This document shows, piece after piece, positions 1-11,385 of a stretch of 64,000 nt of DNA. The translations under genes and the position numbers were made by a program. Positions within the stretch are counted from its first letter, which is position 1, and every line of letters begins with the position of its first letter. The stretch comes from Polytrichum commune (lineage: Eukaryota; Streptophyta; Polytrichopsida; Polytrichales; Polytrichaceae), in the NCBI GenBank assembly GCA_950295325.1, contig OX485808.1, positions 64,501 through 128,500 of the forward strand, written 5' to 3'. The notes beneath the pieces were generated by a model that worked only from the letters and a program-made list of their open reading frames with translations, had not been told where the DNA came from and did no database searches.

Positions 1-544
1 TCATCTGACAGACCTGTATGGCTCCACCAGACAACCAAAAACAGATGATTGTTTTGTTATGAAATACACAATTCCTAAGCCAGTCCCCATGAGCTACCAG
101 CATAACTCTGAGAAAGCTGTGAGATTTGGAACTATGTGAGACATCTAGTGAATACCATGCTTCTAAGTTAGTTCTAACACTTACATGTTGAAATGTTTAA
201 TAGACAGTACAAAGTGCCATCTTGGAATTTTGGTAATTTTGAGAAATTACTAATTTGGAGTTTCAAAGTTAGCAGAAAATCTAGAAATATATAGCTGAAT
301 ATATATAAATGCCTACAATTCTTTTAAAATTCAGACATGCTTCAAAATTTTCTTAATTTAGGTAGATGGACCTTATGTGGTTTATATTTGTTATTTTCTA
401 CCTCATACTACTCAAATCCACAAAGTGAAATGTATGTGCATCTGCATATGTATCTAAAGAATCCAAGATCAATCCCAGAAAGTTTTGAAGCCCATCTCAA
501 ATTGTTAAGATTTATCAAAGTCCACTGACAGTGAGCTATAAGAA

Positions 545-740
545 GGCTACATAGGTACCCCCCCCCCCAATTACATTGACTATTGAACCTAGAATGGCTA
601 ACAAATTTTGAGCTGTAGTCCAATCTCTTTTATAGACATGTCTTTCTGGTGCCAATTCTTAGATGTGGACCTAACTGCCCACCTCTCAGATATAGGTGTC
701 CAATTAAGATAAGTACCCGAATTAGGCCTGCTTACGATGT
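545..740 (-). repeat. Dispersed ~190-bp repeat R, copy 1 (in PATROL1 intron)
   Basis: On the minus strand this contains the block AATTGGACACCTATATCTGA, then AAGACATGTCTATAAAAGAG, a TTGGACTA motif and a poly-G run (seen as ten or so C on the plus strand near 560). The same order recurs at about 4690, 13200, 30640, 33350 and 56240. It looks like the end of an unidentified mobile element. The length of the poly-G run differs between copies. Confidence 0.6.
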
Positions 741-1270
741 TCATGAACCTGACCCGATGTAGGATACCCATGATTGTACCAAAGGCAACGCATATTATTC
801 TCAATAAACCATTCGGGCCACTCTTTTGCAGTTCCTGACATGGATTTTAAATCTCGCAGTTGACTGGAATTGCCACTTATGTATATGAATAAGAGCAACA
901 ACGCCACAACATCACTGACTACAGGAGGATAAACTTCATTTAGTATGAAATGTTTACTTCAGTGAGACACGTGCTGCATATGAAAAAGGTTCCTCCTGAG
1001 CATAACTTCTAGATCACATATGTAGTAGGACCTGTGGAATCATGCAGCAGCCCCATATTCAGGTCTAATTTCGTGAATACCTGAGTCCCCTATTTCAGGC
1101 CGTGACACGTGATAGGTTGAAAGACCTCTAAAATGTCGAAGAACTATTTCAGTACCACATTCAGTATTTTATAGAAAATCACACCAGTAATCAACCGCTT
1201 AACAAACAATTATCACTCCTCTATGCAAACCTGGAACCTGAAGGTATTTAGAATGAGATAACTACCTTAC

Positions 1271-2414
1271 CTGTAGCAAAAGGTGGCAAGTCTAGCATGA
1301 AGTTACTGATATCATTCAGAGCCCGATTTGATTTTTGCGGAAGCTCTTCGTCATCCTCAAAATCATCAATTTCGTCATCAACATCAACACGTTGTGATGG
1401 TGTAGACTGCAAAGAAAAGCTCTTGGATACTGGAGTGGAAGGGGTAGAAGCTGCCTTTGGGGGCGGGCGCCGTGTTGGCATTGGACCAGATAAATCCGGT
1501 TGTGTGACCAGGAAATATACATCCCCTAATGCATTGCTTGCCTGCATTTTAAACAGAACAAAATATCGATTGAGAGGTAGCCAGTTGACAAATGACGATC
1601 TTACAACCATCAATTGAAGAGCATGATCCATCACAGTGAAATCACCAAAGATAAGCATGAATCCATTAAATATGGAAGAGGACTATGTTAGCTACTTGGA
1701 CGCAGCTCCTAACATACACATGCAACTGTTTCTGACTCTTGACTAGAGCAAGAGCGGCAAATTGAGCCATAAGGACTGTGCATCAATAAGCTCATCTGCT
1801 ACCATGTTGCTGCATCTACTCAGAAGAGATTGAGCTCACTGACCGAAGGTGGCAAATTCAGCTCATCGTGATATCTTTTGATTGCCTCTGAAAGGTCCAA
1901 AACAGAATCTGCACATGATGCCAATCCTCCCACCTAAATAAGCCTCAACAGACAAAATTGAAAAATATGTTTCTGGGAACGTAGAAAAGCCATATGGACA
2001 GATTTTCCAGGTCAACAGGAAGATGCTAAAGGTCTGAACATGAGGTTACAGTGGACTATTAAGTAAAGTACGCAGATGTGGTGATGCCAGGGTTTAGACA
2101 TGAGCTGTAGAACATAAACTTTGCATTTGCTTGATCTTGTTTTCCAGAATATGTACCGATCATCTTTAGATTCCGGTGAAGTCAGCAATTCTGTAGGCAA
2201 ATAAGGTAAGTAACTCATGGGAAAGAAGTGGTACACACTTTTTCGAGCACATTCAAGAATGAAGTCCACACTGATCTGATCGAGGTCAATGTCATCATAT
2301 GAAACTGCTCCGGGTGGCATCACAACTTTCTTGATCACACTGGCAGCCAAGAGAAAATTGAGAAGTTCCCGTCGGTCTCGTCGGTAGCGCTGCAGTAACT
2401 CCAAATCACTGGTC
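1271..2414 (-). CDS. PATROL1: PATROL1-like (DUF810/MUN domain) protein, N-terminal part, runs off the left edge
   Basis: Three exons of the 5' end are readable on the minus strand: 2414(approx.)-2239, 1908-1840 and 1525-1271. They encode ELLQRYRRDRRELLNF, VVMPPGAVSYDDIDLDQIS, LDLSEAIKRYHDELNLPP, a Pro/Ser-rich linker, then an acidic DDEIDDFEDDEELP stretch and LPPFATG. This order is that of plant PATROL1, a Munc13-like protein that helps move the plasma-membrane proton pump AHA1 to the cell surface (family knowledge). Intron phases agree (1, 1, 1) and the donors read GTGTGT, GTGAGC and GTAAGG. The initiator is not resolved: upstream in frame there is a stop and no ATG, so a short 5' exon probably joins at the CTTCAG acceptor near 2415. 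The MUN domain and the rest of the gene lie left of position 1; positions 1-1270 are intron with no exon that I recognise. Confidence 0.88.
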
Positions 2415-3150
2415 CTGAAGGGACACCATCGCCAATGAGGTCAAACTGGTACTTGATGCCAAAGACATGTCATACTCATCCTCAGGGGAGACAAGTTTCC
2501 AATCGAGTACTTTAGAGTCAGATTCAACCAAATACCTAAAGACCCCACTTGTAGAGGTAAAATCCCTCTTTAGGGTTCAGGGTTTCTCATGCAAAGTAGC
2601 AGAACGCCGAACCTACCAACATTTTAGCGACGGCAGAAACGAACAACCCAGAATCCAATAAATTGGTCCAATGTACATCCTTACATTTGTCTTTAGAAGA
2701 GTATCTAGGTACTGTGTAATTATCGCCCTTGAAGGCCTATGAACTTTCAACACAGTGCACATTTTGAAGTCACAGTACCGTAGTGAACACGATAGAGCAT
2801 CCCTATTTTTTAGGAAAAACATGTCGCATTGGTCGTCTACAGCAGATTGCTGGATATGTATGTGAGTTTTCAATGGCCTTGCAATTTTGGTGAGAAGGGT
2901 GGGACAATTGGAGTTACTGTGAAAAACTTCATGTTACTCAAAATGCCTGTAAGGATTTCAAGACACTCAGATGCCAATCTCCCCACTTTGCCTTGTTTAT
3001 TCTCGACACGCAGCAGATTCCTGCATACGCCCTTGTTCAATTTACTTGTGGCACGAGATGAATCGGATGGCGATTGTGGGGAAAACCACAATGCCCAATC
3101 ATAGAGGTAGAGCAAGCAATTTGTGGCATGTGCATACCCATCCATGATGC
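2415..3150. other. Region upstream of PATROL1, no assignable gene
   Basis: Probably 5' exon/intron or leader of the PATROL1 gene. One minus-strand frame near 2400-2520 looks protein-like but is out of frame with the PATROL1 exon and has no recognised family. A start exon for PATROL1 should lie here or a little further upstream. Confidence 0.4.
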
Positions 3151-3339
3151 CCCCTCAATCCGGTTGATGTGTTGCAATGGTGGTGTATAAGAGACAGCTG
3201 GCATCCACGCCCTTGGACTTCACGGCCCCATGCTGCTGTAAAACCTGGTGGGTGCGTAGGTAGGTGTGAAAGTTAGAACGTGCCCGGCATGATGATGGAC
3301 TCTTGTCACTCCAACTCAGTTACTCAAGTGCAACAAGGA

Positions 3340-3830
3340 ACATGCAATGCAGAGAGAGAGAGAGAGAGAGATGGTTCCGCCTAACTTACAAGAGAGAGTG
3401 AGTGAGTAGAAAGAGGGAGGGAGGGAGGGAGGGAGGGAGAGTACCTACTTGGACATGTGAGAGTAAGTGTGCGTTGAAGGAGAAGTGAACCCTGAAAGGC
3501 CTGAGAGCAGCGTGATAGCAAGGCGTTTAAGGAGATCTAGAGTTGCAGATCGGGGAGTCCAGGGATGAGTGAGCGAGGGGCAAGCTTACCACTGAAGTAG
3601 CAAGGGCGGGGGCTGGGGGAGCTGTGCGAAGGAAGGAGAGAAGAGCCAGGAAGCAGCAAGCAGCAGCCTGGCTGGGTGTACCAGTACAATGATAGCCTGG
3701 TAGAGAGAGGAGTCAGAAAGAACGAACGAACAAACGAACGAACGAGGCTAAGTAACTCTGCTCTGCTTGCTCTCTCTCTCTCTCTGGCAGGCTCGAATCA
3801 AACGTCATTTATCATATGCGAATTAAGCAT
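3340..3830 (-). promoter_or_regulatory. GA/CT-rich leader or promoter zone of PATROL1 with microsatellites
   Basis: The plus strand shows a GA run near 3353-3371, GGGA repeats near 3413-3440, AACG repeats near 3719-3745 and a TC run near 3770-3786. Read from the minus strand the first two are CT tracts, which are common in plant 5' leaders and core promoters. Position about 1 kb upstream of the PATROL1 coding start fits a leader or promoter. A precise start site cannot be set. Confidence 0.4.
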
Positions 3831-3880
3831 ATAGGCTTTATTTGCTGCTCGACTAAACCATGCACAAGGAAGTTGTTGTA

Positions 3881-4375
3881 AGGGCCACTTCACACACGAG
3901 CCAAGAGCCATGACCATGAAATTGTGAGAGCCCAAAAGAAAGTGTCCAAAGGCCGTCCCAACACACCCCAAAATCATGTAGTGTGGTCACGGATCCCCAA
4001 GTGTAGTGTGAAGTCATATGTGATCGGGCCCTCAACCAAATGTTATTTCAATGAAATTATATTCATGCGGGTCTTCAAACATGATAAAATAGAATAAACC
4101 AACGGTTATGAGCGTTCGGAGTGCCATGGTCTCCCGGTTTTGTGTTAGGCCTACCTCCAAGAGATGGTTTTTGAAAATAATCCAAGTGACCATGAAACAT
4201 GATCAATTCGATGCTAGAATCCATGTAGACTTCACATCCATCTTGCATTCACATACTCCGTTGGTCCCTCAAGCGTAGTGTGAAGCGAACTTGGACTGGC
4301 TCCGCCTTTTCCACCAATGAGAGTGCTTGAAGTGTACTAGCCACGGGCTCTCAGTCTCATGTGTAAAGTGGCCCT
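3881..4375 (+). mobile_element. Non-autonomous MITE family A, copy 1 (hAT-like ends)
   Basis: The element starts AGGGCCACTTCACACACGAG and ends with the near inverted complement CATGTGTAAAGTGGCCCT. Two further copies lie at 8411-8876 (inverted) and 30157-30634 (same direction) and match along most of their length, including internal phrases such as GTGTTAGGCCTACCTCCAAG. It has no coding capacity. No exact target duplication is visible at this copy, so superfamily assignment rests on end similarity only. Confidence 0.75.
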
Positions 4376-4689
4376 AACTTAAACACTCGATTTTCAACTT
4401 GGTACATCCATACTTGCACCGGTTGGAATAAAGATCACTTACCAGGAGACCTGCCAAATCACTTTAGAAGTTCTTTCATACAAATAATTACTAGATTTCA
4501 AGATATTCAAAAATCACTTGGTCTTTGGATTGATTGGCATAAAGCATGAGTGTCATACCTAGGTTGGAAAAGTCAACATTCTCCTTCCTTTCCTCAAAGT
4601 ATAAACTTTGAACTGAAGAAAAATCAAGAGTTCCAACCACTTTGAAGTTCATTCGGAATAACATTTAATAAGGTAGATGGGTCTTAGGT

Positions 4690-4900
4690 GGCTCATTTCT
4701 TAATCAGACTCCTAGATTTGATTGATATGTGGTTCGGTGAGGAGCGAAGAGCAAACACCATGAAGACACATGTTTAGGAGAAATGGGATTGGGTCTTCAA
4801 ATCTTAATAACTACACTACATTCAATAGTGAACACATTTGGGAGGACTTATATATCAAGTTAAGAAATCAACAAACATGCACTTCCGATAACCATAACTC
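4690..4900 (+). repeat. Repeat R, copy 2
   Basis: Plus-strand copy of the repeat described at 545-740: TTTGATTGATATGTGGTT, GAAGACACATGTTTAGGAG, then a TTCAAATCTTAATAACTAC block. It lies about 300 bp beyond a family A MITE, as does the copy near 30.6 kb. No poly-G run here. Confidence 0.55.
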
Positions 4901-5292
4901 AATTAGAGGAAGTCCGATTTTCAATCTAGTTTTGGAATGTGTACTAGTGTACATTCCTCAAAGCTCAATTGCACATAGGAGGGGGTCAACTTTTGATATG
5001 TCTCCAAATACAAAAATTTAGAAAATCAAGCAATCTATGACCTAAAAATTAAATCTATAGTTTAAAGTCCTCATGCATGAAAGATACTAGCAAAATTTTA
5101 GCATGCTTTCTTCAAGAGGTGGAGAAGGTTCAAAGAAAGAAAGAAAGAAAAGAAAAATTACGCCCGTACATTGAACCGGCATGAATGTGAGCCCGTTATC
5201 CAAATGCTTAACATAGCGGACCGTGTTGTAGCATGAGGAGTTATGCCTCTTTTGGGAGGTGGGCTCTATTAGTTAAAAGGTTCGGTCCCATT

Positions 5293-6670
5293 TTAGGGAG
5301 GTGCGACAATAGTTTGTTTATTGTCAAGTTTCCTTTTGTTGAGTACAAGATAGGTAAGGTATTTAATGGCATTTTGATGTATGTTTTTCATGAGAGTTTT
5401 GATGTTAGTCTGTGGGATTTTGAGGTCGATTAGTTTTTCAATGGATTGTTCGTGTATAGCTCCTCTTACTTATGTTGTAATAGTGATAAGGGGGTTCGTT
5501 TTCCAGCCTTTGTTTCATATAGTATTAATTAGTGGGTCGTATTTTGCGTGTTTTTGTGTGAGGGCTTGTTCGGGGAATCTATCGTGGCAATATGTGAATT
5601 CAATAAATCATATTGTGTGTGTGTGTGAAGGTAGTAAGGGAGTTGGAGTGTGGTTTGGGGTGCCTAATATGCAGAGGATATATGGTCTTAATCTGGCTTG
5701 GCATTGGCAACTTGTTTGTGGGCATGTACATTCTATTAGCCATTCTGGGACAGTTTGTTCTTGGTTCATGTTATTGAGTTTGCATGCGTTTGTTAGAGTG
5801 TAGTATCACGGGTAGATCACTCCATTGTCAAGTTGAACACCACGTGCGACCAAAAAAAATCTTCTTTTGGTAAGTTGCACCACCAAAATGGGTCAAAATT
5901 TTATCAAATTTTTTTCATGAGTAGATATACACAGTACCTATGACATAGTCAAAAGTGGTAACTAAATTTGATGATTTCTTTTTTTCATAAAACATACCAT
6001 TTCTAACTAGAATGACATAGAATTGAACTAAAACAATTACTTAAAAAAATAAATATGACTAAAATTTTCAAAAAAGTATACAAAAGATACTATCAATGGT
6101 TATGTATATGTAGAAAAAATATCATAATTTTTAAAATTATATATGGCATGTAATATAGGGGTAGCAAACTTTGTCCGCACGTGGTGTCAACTTGACAATG
6201 AAGTGACCTCCCCGTGTGTAGTATCGGGTGTGTTTGTTGGCTTGTAGTGTCTGAGTGATGAGGTGTACCGCCTTATTGTGGCGAGCTATTCTTAGGCCTT
6301 TCAGATAAGGGTGTTCGCACATTGATAGTAAATGGGGCCATGTATCTCTGTCATTTTTGTGGCATAGTGTGCAGTTGGGGTTTTGGAATTTGAGAGGCCA
6401 AAAGATGTTTTTTCCTATGGTTGCCCATGTATTGGGCATATCTAAATTTTAATGTTTGGCTAATTTGGGCATCCGTTACTTCTTTATTTTTCTAGAAATG
6501 ATTGGAGAGTTTTTGATTTATTTGTTTGTTGGTTAGCCATTTTTCTACGTATGGGAATTTGTTTTGGGCACTTGCTACTTCGCGGTTGTCGTGTGCTTTT
6601 ATTATGAATTTGTGTACGTTTCTAATGGCTCCATCGTGTGAAGGTTCAAAGAACAAAATGTGTTGTAAAT
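5293..6670 (-). mobile_element. 5'-truncated LINE (non-LTR retrotransposon), 3' part of ORF2
   Basis: The minus strand reads, in order, LTNKQINQKLSNHF, KFRYAQYMGNHRK, a zinc-knuckle CTLCHKNDRDTWPHLLSMC with GLRIARHNKAV, then, beyond a MITE insertion, VPEWLIECTCPQTSCQCQ, FIEFTYCHDRFPEQAL and NPLITITT-VRGAIHEQSIEK, ending PP-stop at 5293-5295. This is the usual C-terminal layout of plant LINE ORF2 after RNase H. In-frame stops and small breaks show it is dead. The frame is continuous once the MITE at 5807-6216 and one target copy are removed. The 5' end is lost near 6670. Confidence 0.85.
5807..6216 (+). mobile_element. hAT-like MITE family B, copy 1, with exact 8-bp duplication
   Basis: It starts CACGGGTAGATCACTCC and ends as the inverse of CACGGGGAGGTCACTTC, with inverted ends of about 44 bp that include GTCAAGTTGACACCACGTGC. 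Flanks are TGTAGTAT at 5799-5806 and again at 6217-6224. Eight-base duplication and CA..TG ends fit the hAT superfamily. There is no coding capacity. It sits inside the coding part of the LINE remnant. Confidence 0.93.
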
Positions 6671-6854
6671 AAATCTTTGGAACTTGGTTGACTCAAGGAG
6701 AAATAATATTTTTATGGGTTTTAATCAACTAAGAAAAGTATGACAAACACGTAATTTTACCTCCAAATGGAACTTTGGGATTTGCAGTATGTTTGCATGA
6801 GCACATTCCACAACTTGATGGTGCCATTAAAAGGAGCAGGCTATGGAAATGGGA

Positions 6855-7250
6855 CACGGGGAGGTCACTTCATTGTCAAGTTGACACCACGTGCGGACAA
6901 AGTTTGCTACCCCTATATTACATGCCATATATAATTTTAAAATTTATGATATTTTTTCTACATATACATAACTATTGATAGTATCTTTTGTATACTGTTT
7001 TGAAATTTTTAGTCATCTTTATTTTTTTAGTTCAATTATGTGTCATTCTAGTTAGAAACGGTATGTTTTATGAAAAAAAAAATCATCAAATTTAGTTACC
7101 ACTTTTGACTATGTCATAGGTACTGTGTATATATACTCATGAAAAAAATTTGATAAAATTTTGACCCATTTTGGTGGTGCAACTTACCAAAAGAAGATTC
7201 TTTTTGGTCGCACGTGGTGTTCAACTTGACAATGGAGTGATCTACCCGTG
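6855..7250 (-). mobile_element. hAT-like MITE family B, copy 2, inverted, with exact 8-bp duplication
   Basis: This is the same element as at 5807-6216 in opposite orientation, about 640 bp away, with the same ends and interior (for example CCCATTTTGGTGGTGCAACT and its complement). It is flanked by AAATGGGA at 6847-6854 and 7251-7258. The two copies together form a large inverted repeat that could pair in a transcript or during replication. Confidence 0.93.
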
Positions 7251-8410
7251 AAATGGGACTTAAGCATAGAGGGATTGATTTTGGTGGAGTTGCTAATGTT
7301 TGGCTATAAGCTAACCTCATGAAGACTCCAATGGTAAAATTGAAGAAGTTTGAACCACATATTTCTTATATAGTTTTATTTGTATGATATAGCAATTGGA
7401 ATAGATTATTAAATTTGTGTGGACAAAAGCGTTAGAACTCAATTTTGTTACGAAAAGATCGTTGGTGTTGCATATATAGAGAGTTCATTGGGAGCAGATT
7501 TGGAAGCAAAAAAATAAAATAAAAACGCATTAGGGGTCAGAAAGCATGGGCAAATAGCCCAAAAATGGGCGCTATACATGCATGCAACCGTTTGGGAGGC
7601 CGGAAAACATTAATGTGCAACCAAATCTATGTTTAGCCTAGGCAAAACCACCACAAAAGCTGCATAGTTGTAATTTGAACAATGTTTTCGTTTAATCTTA
7701 GCACATTAAAAATCGTGATTTTTAATGTGATATTTTATTCTTACTTTTGCATACAAATACGACAACTTGTTTGTACCCCATAGACATGGGAATTTAAGGT
7801 AGTTTGCTTGTTGGTATTAAGGCATATCGGGATATTACAAGTGTGTTTGGTTTTGTGCTTGCCGTTTTCTCAAGTTATGGTATTACTTTGAGTAGTAAAT
7901 TAAGTCAAATAGTTCACGTGCCTACTTGTGATGGGTACCAACCCATATTTTAAGCCTAGAAGCTCAAATCCATGCTTGCAAATTGAAAAACCATACAAAA
8001 AAATCACCATAATGTCCATCTCATCCATCCTACTTGAAGCAGCCCGTACCCTATAGATTAATACGACCTCAAACACTAAACTCCATGTTGACCTCTTTAC
8101 TACGATGTTCTTCAAGACACTAAAGATGTCAAATTTTTTCTAATGAAAACTTTTCTTGAATTTACCTAGCCTAGTGAGTCGTATGGGCAATTCATTCAAG
8201 GGTTCTCATTGGCCCTTGGTGTTTTCTCCCATTGGCCAAGCTAAAACCCATGATGTGCCGCCGCAACCATGTGCCAGGCTAGGCATGCCAACAACTTGGG
8301 TGCACCAAACCCTGCTTAAATTGGGTGGCATGGCCCACATCCTCCAATAGCCACCTAGGCTATGGAAGCCATGCCATGTGCCTATGACAATAGGGAGCAT
8401 GCAAGGCACG
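7251..8410. other. Intergenic, nothing assignable
   Basis: AT-rich DNA with only short open frames. I see no conserved protein motif, RNA gene or clean element boundary here. Confidence 0.5.
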
Positions 8411-8876
8411 TGGCCACCTCTCACACAGAGATTGAGGGCATGTGAACATTGCACAACGAGCACTCTCACTGGTGAAAAAGGCAGAGTTGGTCCAAGTTCA
8501 CTTCACACTATGCTTCAGGGAGGAATGGAGTAAGTGAATGCAAGATGGATGTAAAGTCTACATGGATTCCTACATGTCGTCAAATGGATCATGTTTCATG
8601 GTCACTTGGACTATATTCCAAAACCACTTCTTGGAGGCAAGCCTAACACAAAATTGGGAGACCATAGCACTCTGAAATCTCACAACTGTTGGTTTAATCT
8701 ATTTTTTCATGTGTGATGACCCCACATGAATAGAAATTCATTGAAATAACATTTGATTGAGGGCCCATGACCACACTACATGATTTTGGATGTGTCTTGT
8801 GACAACCTTTGGACACTTCTTTTGGGCTCTCACAATCTCATGGTCGCGGCTCTTGGCTCATGTGTGAAGTGGCCCT
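8411..8876 (-). mobile_element. MITE family A, copy 2 (inverted)
   Basis: It ends CTCATGTGTGAAGTGGCCCT at 8857-8876, which is the inverse of the family A start, and its interior mirrors the copy at 3881-4375. The left end (GGCCACCTCTCACACAGAG) is diverged. No exact target duplication remains. Confidence 0.72.
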
Positions 8877-9385
8877 TAGGCATTCTAGATCCCCATGTGA
8901 TGAGGTTCACAAGGTGGCACCATTGTCAGGCTACTGGTTGAGGCAATGGGGAGACCTAGGGGAGAGTGTGCAAGGAATGTGCTTAAGTAGCATGCGTTGA
9001 AGATGGGCATGAAGATGTGTTGCAGTGAGCCAGGGAGAACCACCAAAGTTGGAAGATGACCAATTTACTTCAATCATACTCAAGACCTAGGGATGTAGTT
9101 GTTTTGTATTTAGAGTGACATAGTAAATTCTAAATAGCAATTTAGGGGACTTAGTTAGTAACCGAGTTAGATGTCTTTTAGGTGCCGGATATTGGAAGAA
9201 GAAGAACTTCGGTTTCTTGGGGAAGCCGTAGTGAGTAGAGTGTTTGTTCATAAGATATTTTTGGTCGTGTTCTAAGGGATGGTGGCATTAGATGTGGAAC
9301 TTCTTCACCCTGTACATGGAGTAGACACTACATTAGTAATCAGTAGCCGGTTACCATCAATAGCCAATAGGTAATAGCATGTAAC
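8877..9385. other. Intergenic, nothing assignable
   Basis: No open frame with recognisable motifs and no repeat boundary that I can define. Confidence 0.4.
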
Positions 9386-11385
9386 CATGTTAGTTGGGTG
9401 TTGTCTAGGAGTATAGTATTTTTGTGAGGTAGGCTATAAGGGTATATTTTTGGCATCGAGTGGACACCATGTCATTAACTCCTTGTTGGTTGGGATTGAG
9501 TGTGAATATTGTATCATTTGATATGAGTTCAATCCATGTGGAGCTTGTTTGAACGAGTGTGATTGTAAAATGGCACGGTGTTGATCTTGTGAATAAAGGT
9601 ATGAAATGTAGTATCAACAAATGGGTTATCCCTGAGAAATTGTTAATTGAGCTAAAACAATGGTGTGTGCCATTACCAAGCTTTTATTTATTTATATAAA
9701 AGCATGGGTTTGGGAGGTTTGTAATGGGTTGTTTGTTTGTAGGATGTATTGTAAGTCTAATAGCATAGGTTTGTGTTTGGAATATGCCCTTTTCGATTCA
9801 TGATCTAAGGCGGGTCACGGAGGTTGTGACAAATTGTTGGTTTTCTAGTCGATGTTTATGGATTCGTATGGAGTGTGCATATTGTGTGGCAATTGTGTTG
9901 ATTTGTTTAAATGTGTTTTTGATTTTTGCGACATGAAGTTTAAGTTTAGTTTCTAGACTTTTCATTGATGGGATGTGTGTAGTGGCTCATGCGCTTGCAA
10001 CCAAAACTATGATTGGGGTGACGGTCTATCTTTTGTTGCAATGTTGTTGACGAATGGTCAATATGGTGTAGTTTTCATGTTGAGGGTTTATGCGGCAAAT
10101 CTTATCGTTACAATATGTAAATTCTATGAATTGTAATGTGAGGTTCGGTGTAGAGGTTTATGGTGGGGGTGGTTGTAAGGGTGGCCTATGACACATAGTA
10201 TTTCGGGTTTAAACCTAGCATAACAGTGGCATCATTGGGTGTCACGAGTGCATCGTAATAGCCATGTTGATATTATGTTTTCTCAAGGTAGTCCATTATA
10301 AGTTCCAACATTCATAAGTGTATAATGTCTTGATAATGTGTTGGATATGAGAAGTTTTCACATTTCCCATACGATTTTGTTGTGTGTTTTTTGTTTGTTT
10401 GTTACTAGCGCATGTATGTGCTATTGTTTGCATTTAAGTAGTACATGTAGCCATGTGTCAGGATGTGGTGAGTTGCAAATAGGCCATGTTTTTGATGGAA
10501 AGGCTTCTTTACCAAAGAATAGTTTTTTTTTATAGTTTGGCCCGTATATTGTCCCATTCGAAATTTAATTAGGTTTGTGTTTTGTTTGTTTGTAATAGTG
10601 AGCTTTTTCCATAAACCATTTTATATTATTTTATCAATATCTTTGTTTTTTGAGTCATTTGTGTAATTGGTGTGATTGGTCTGCTATGGTTGTTAGATTG
10701 TGTCTTTTATCATATTTGAGGATGTGTTTTTCTAGGTGTCTAATGGGGCCTTTGACTAGTGTTTCTTGCATTGAAATGTCACCAATTTTTTTTGAAGATA
10801 ATATGGTGTAGAATGGGCGTGCTCAAATGGTGTTGCAACATTTCTATGGTCTAATTTGTGTCCCAATTTAGCCAATGCATTTGCTTGTTCATTGCCATTT
10901 ATATTAGCATGGGCTTTGACTTTGTGAAGTATGGTGGTTTGTATGAGGGATTGTAATAGTTGGATATTGGGCATTTAGTGTTATACACTGTGGATTGGTG
11001 TTGGGACTCAAATTCTCGGGGGGGGGGGCAGTGTGTTAAAAAGTTAAGGATATAGGTGCGAACAACCACTATTTTATAGGGGGGTATTACTTTCAATTTT
11101 TTTTTTCACATGCTATCATTATGTAAATTTCTACTTTGGGTTAATAGAAAAATGGCTTGCATTACTTATAATTCCAAATTACCTATTACTCCATACCCTA
11201 TAGTACTTTAAAGATGTCCAATGCCATTTTTGATGCCCTATATTACTCTTAAGTCCATTTATAATTTTTAGCCCCCATGTTTTTTAAATAACCTATCATT
11301 TGTTCGCACGTATATTGCTACTCCAACCAATGACTACCCCCCCCCCCCCGAGCTCAAATTGCAGGTTGTCCACATTTGTAAGTGG
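9385..11385 (-). mobile_element. LINE remnant, RNase H to C-terminus, with a MITE inside
   Basis: On the minus strand the RNase H end is clear at 10974-10756: TILHKVKAHANINGNEQANA followed by LAKLGHKLDHRNVATPFEHA. Further along are KGPIRHLEKHILKYDK and a zinc-knuckle fragment PDTWLHVLLKC near 10450, then badly broken C-terminal sequence down to about 9385. Stops and frame breaks are frequent. It is a second, more decayed copy of the LINE type seen at 5.3-6.7 kb. The MITE at 11015-11352 interrupts its upstream part. Confidence 0.78.
11015..11352. mobile_element. Poly-G-ended hAT-like MITE with exact 8-bp duplication
   Basis: Left end is CTC followed by about ten G, right end is a run of C followed by GAG. 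Both ends carry GTGCGAACAA about 35-45 nt inside. The target duplication CTCAAATT is at 11007-11014 and 11353-11360. The element is 338 bp with no coding capacity. The G runs of different length at the two ends suggest slippage within the terminal repeats. Confidence 0.88.

Noticed and set aside
2402-2404. TTG as PATROL1 start codon
   Set aside because: Plant genes almost always use ATG and the family has extra N-terminal residues; a spliced upstream exon is more likely.
2405-2520. Protein-like minus-strand frame (GIKYQFDLIGDGVPSGPVIW) upstream of PATROL1
   Set aside because: Out of frame with the PATROL1 exon, needs a frameshift to extend, and no family recognised.
5381-5803. 140-codon open frame on the plus strand
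   Set aside because: It is antisense to the LINE C-terminal coding region, which explains its openness.
7900-8350. Short open frames on both strands
   Set aside because: Under 75 codons, no conserved motif, no start context.
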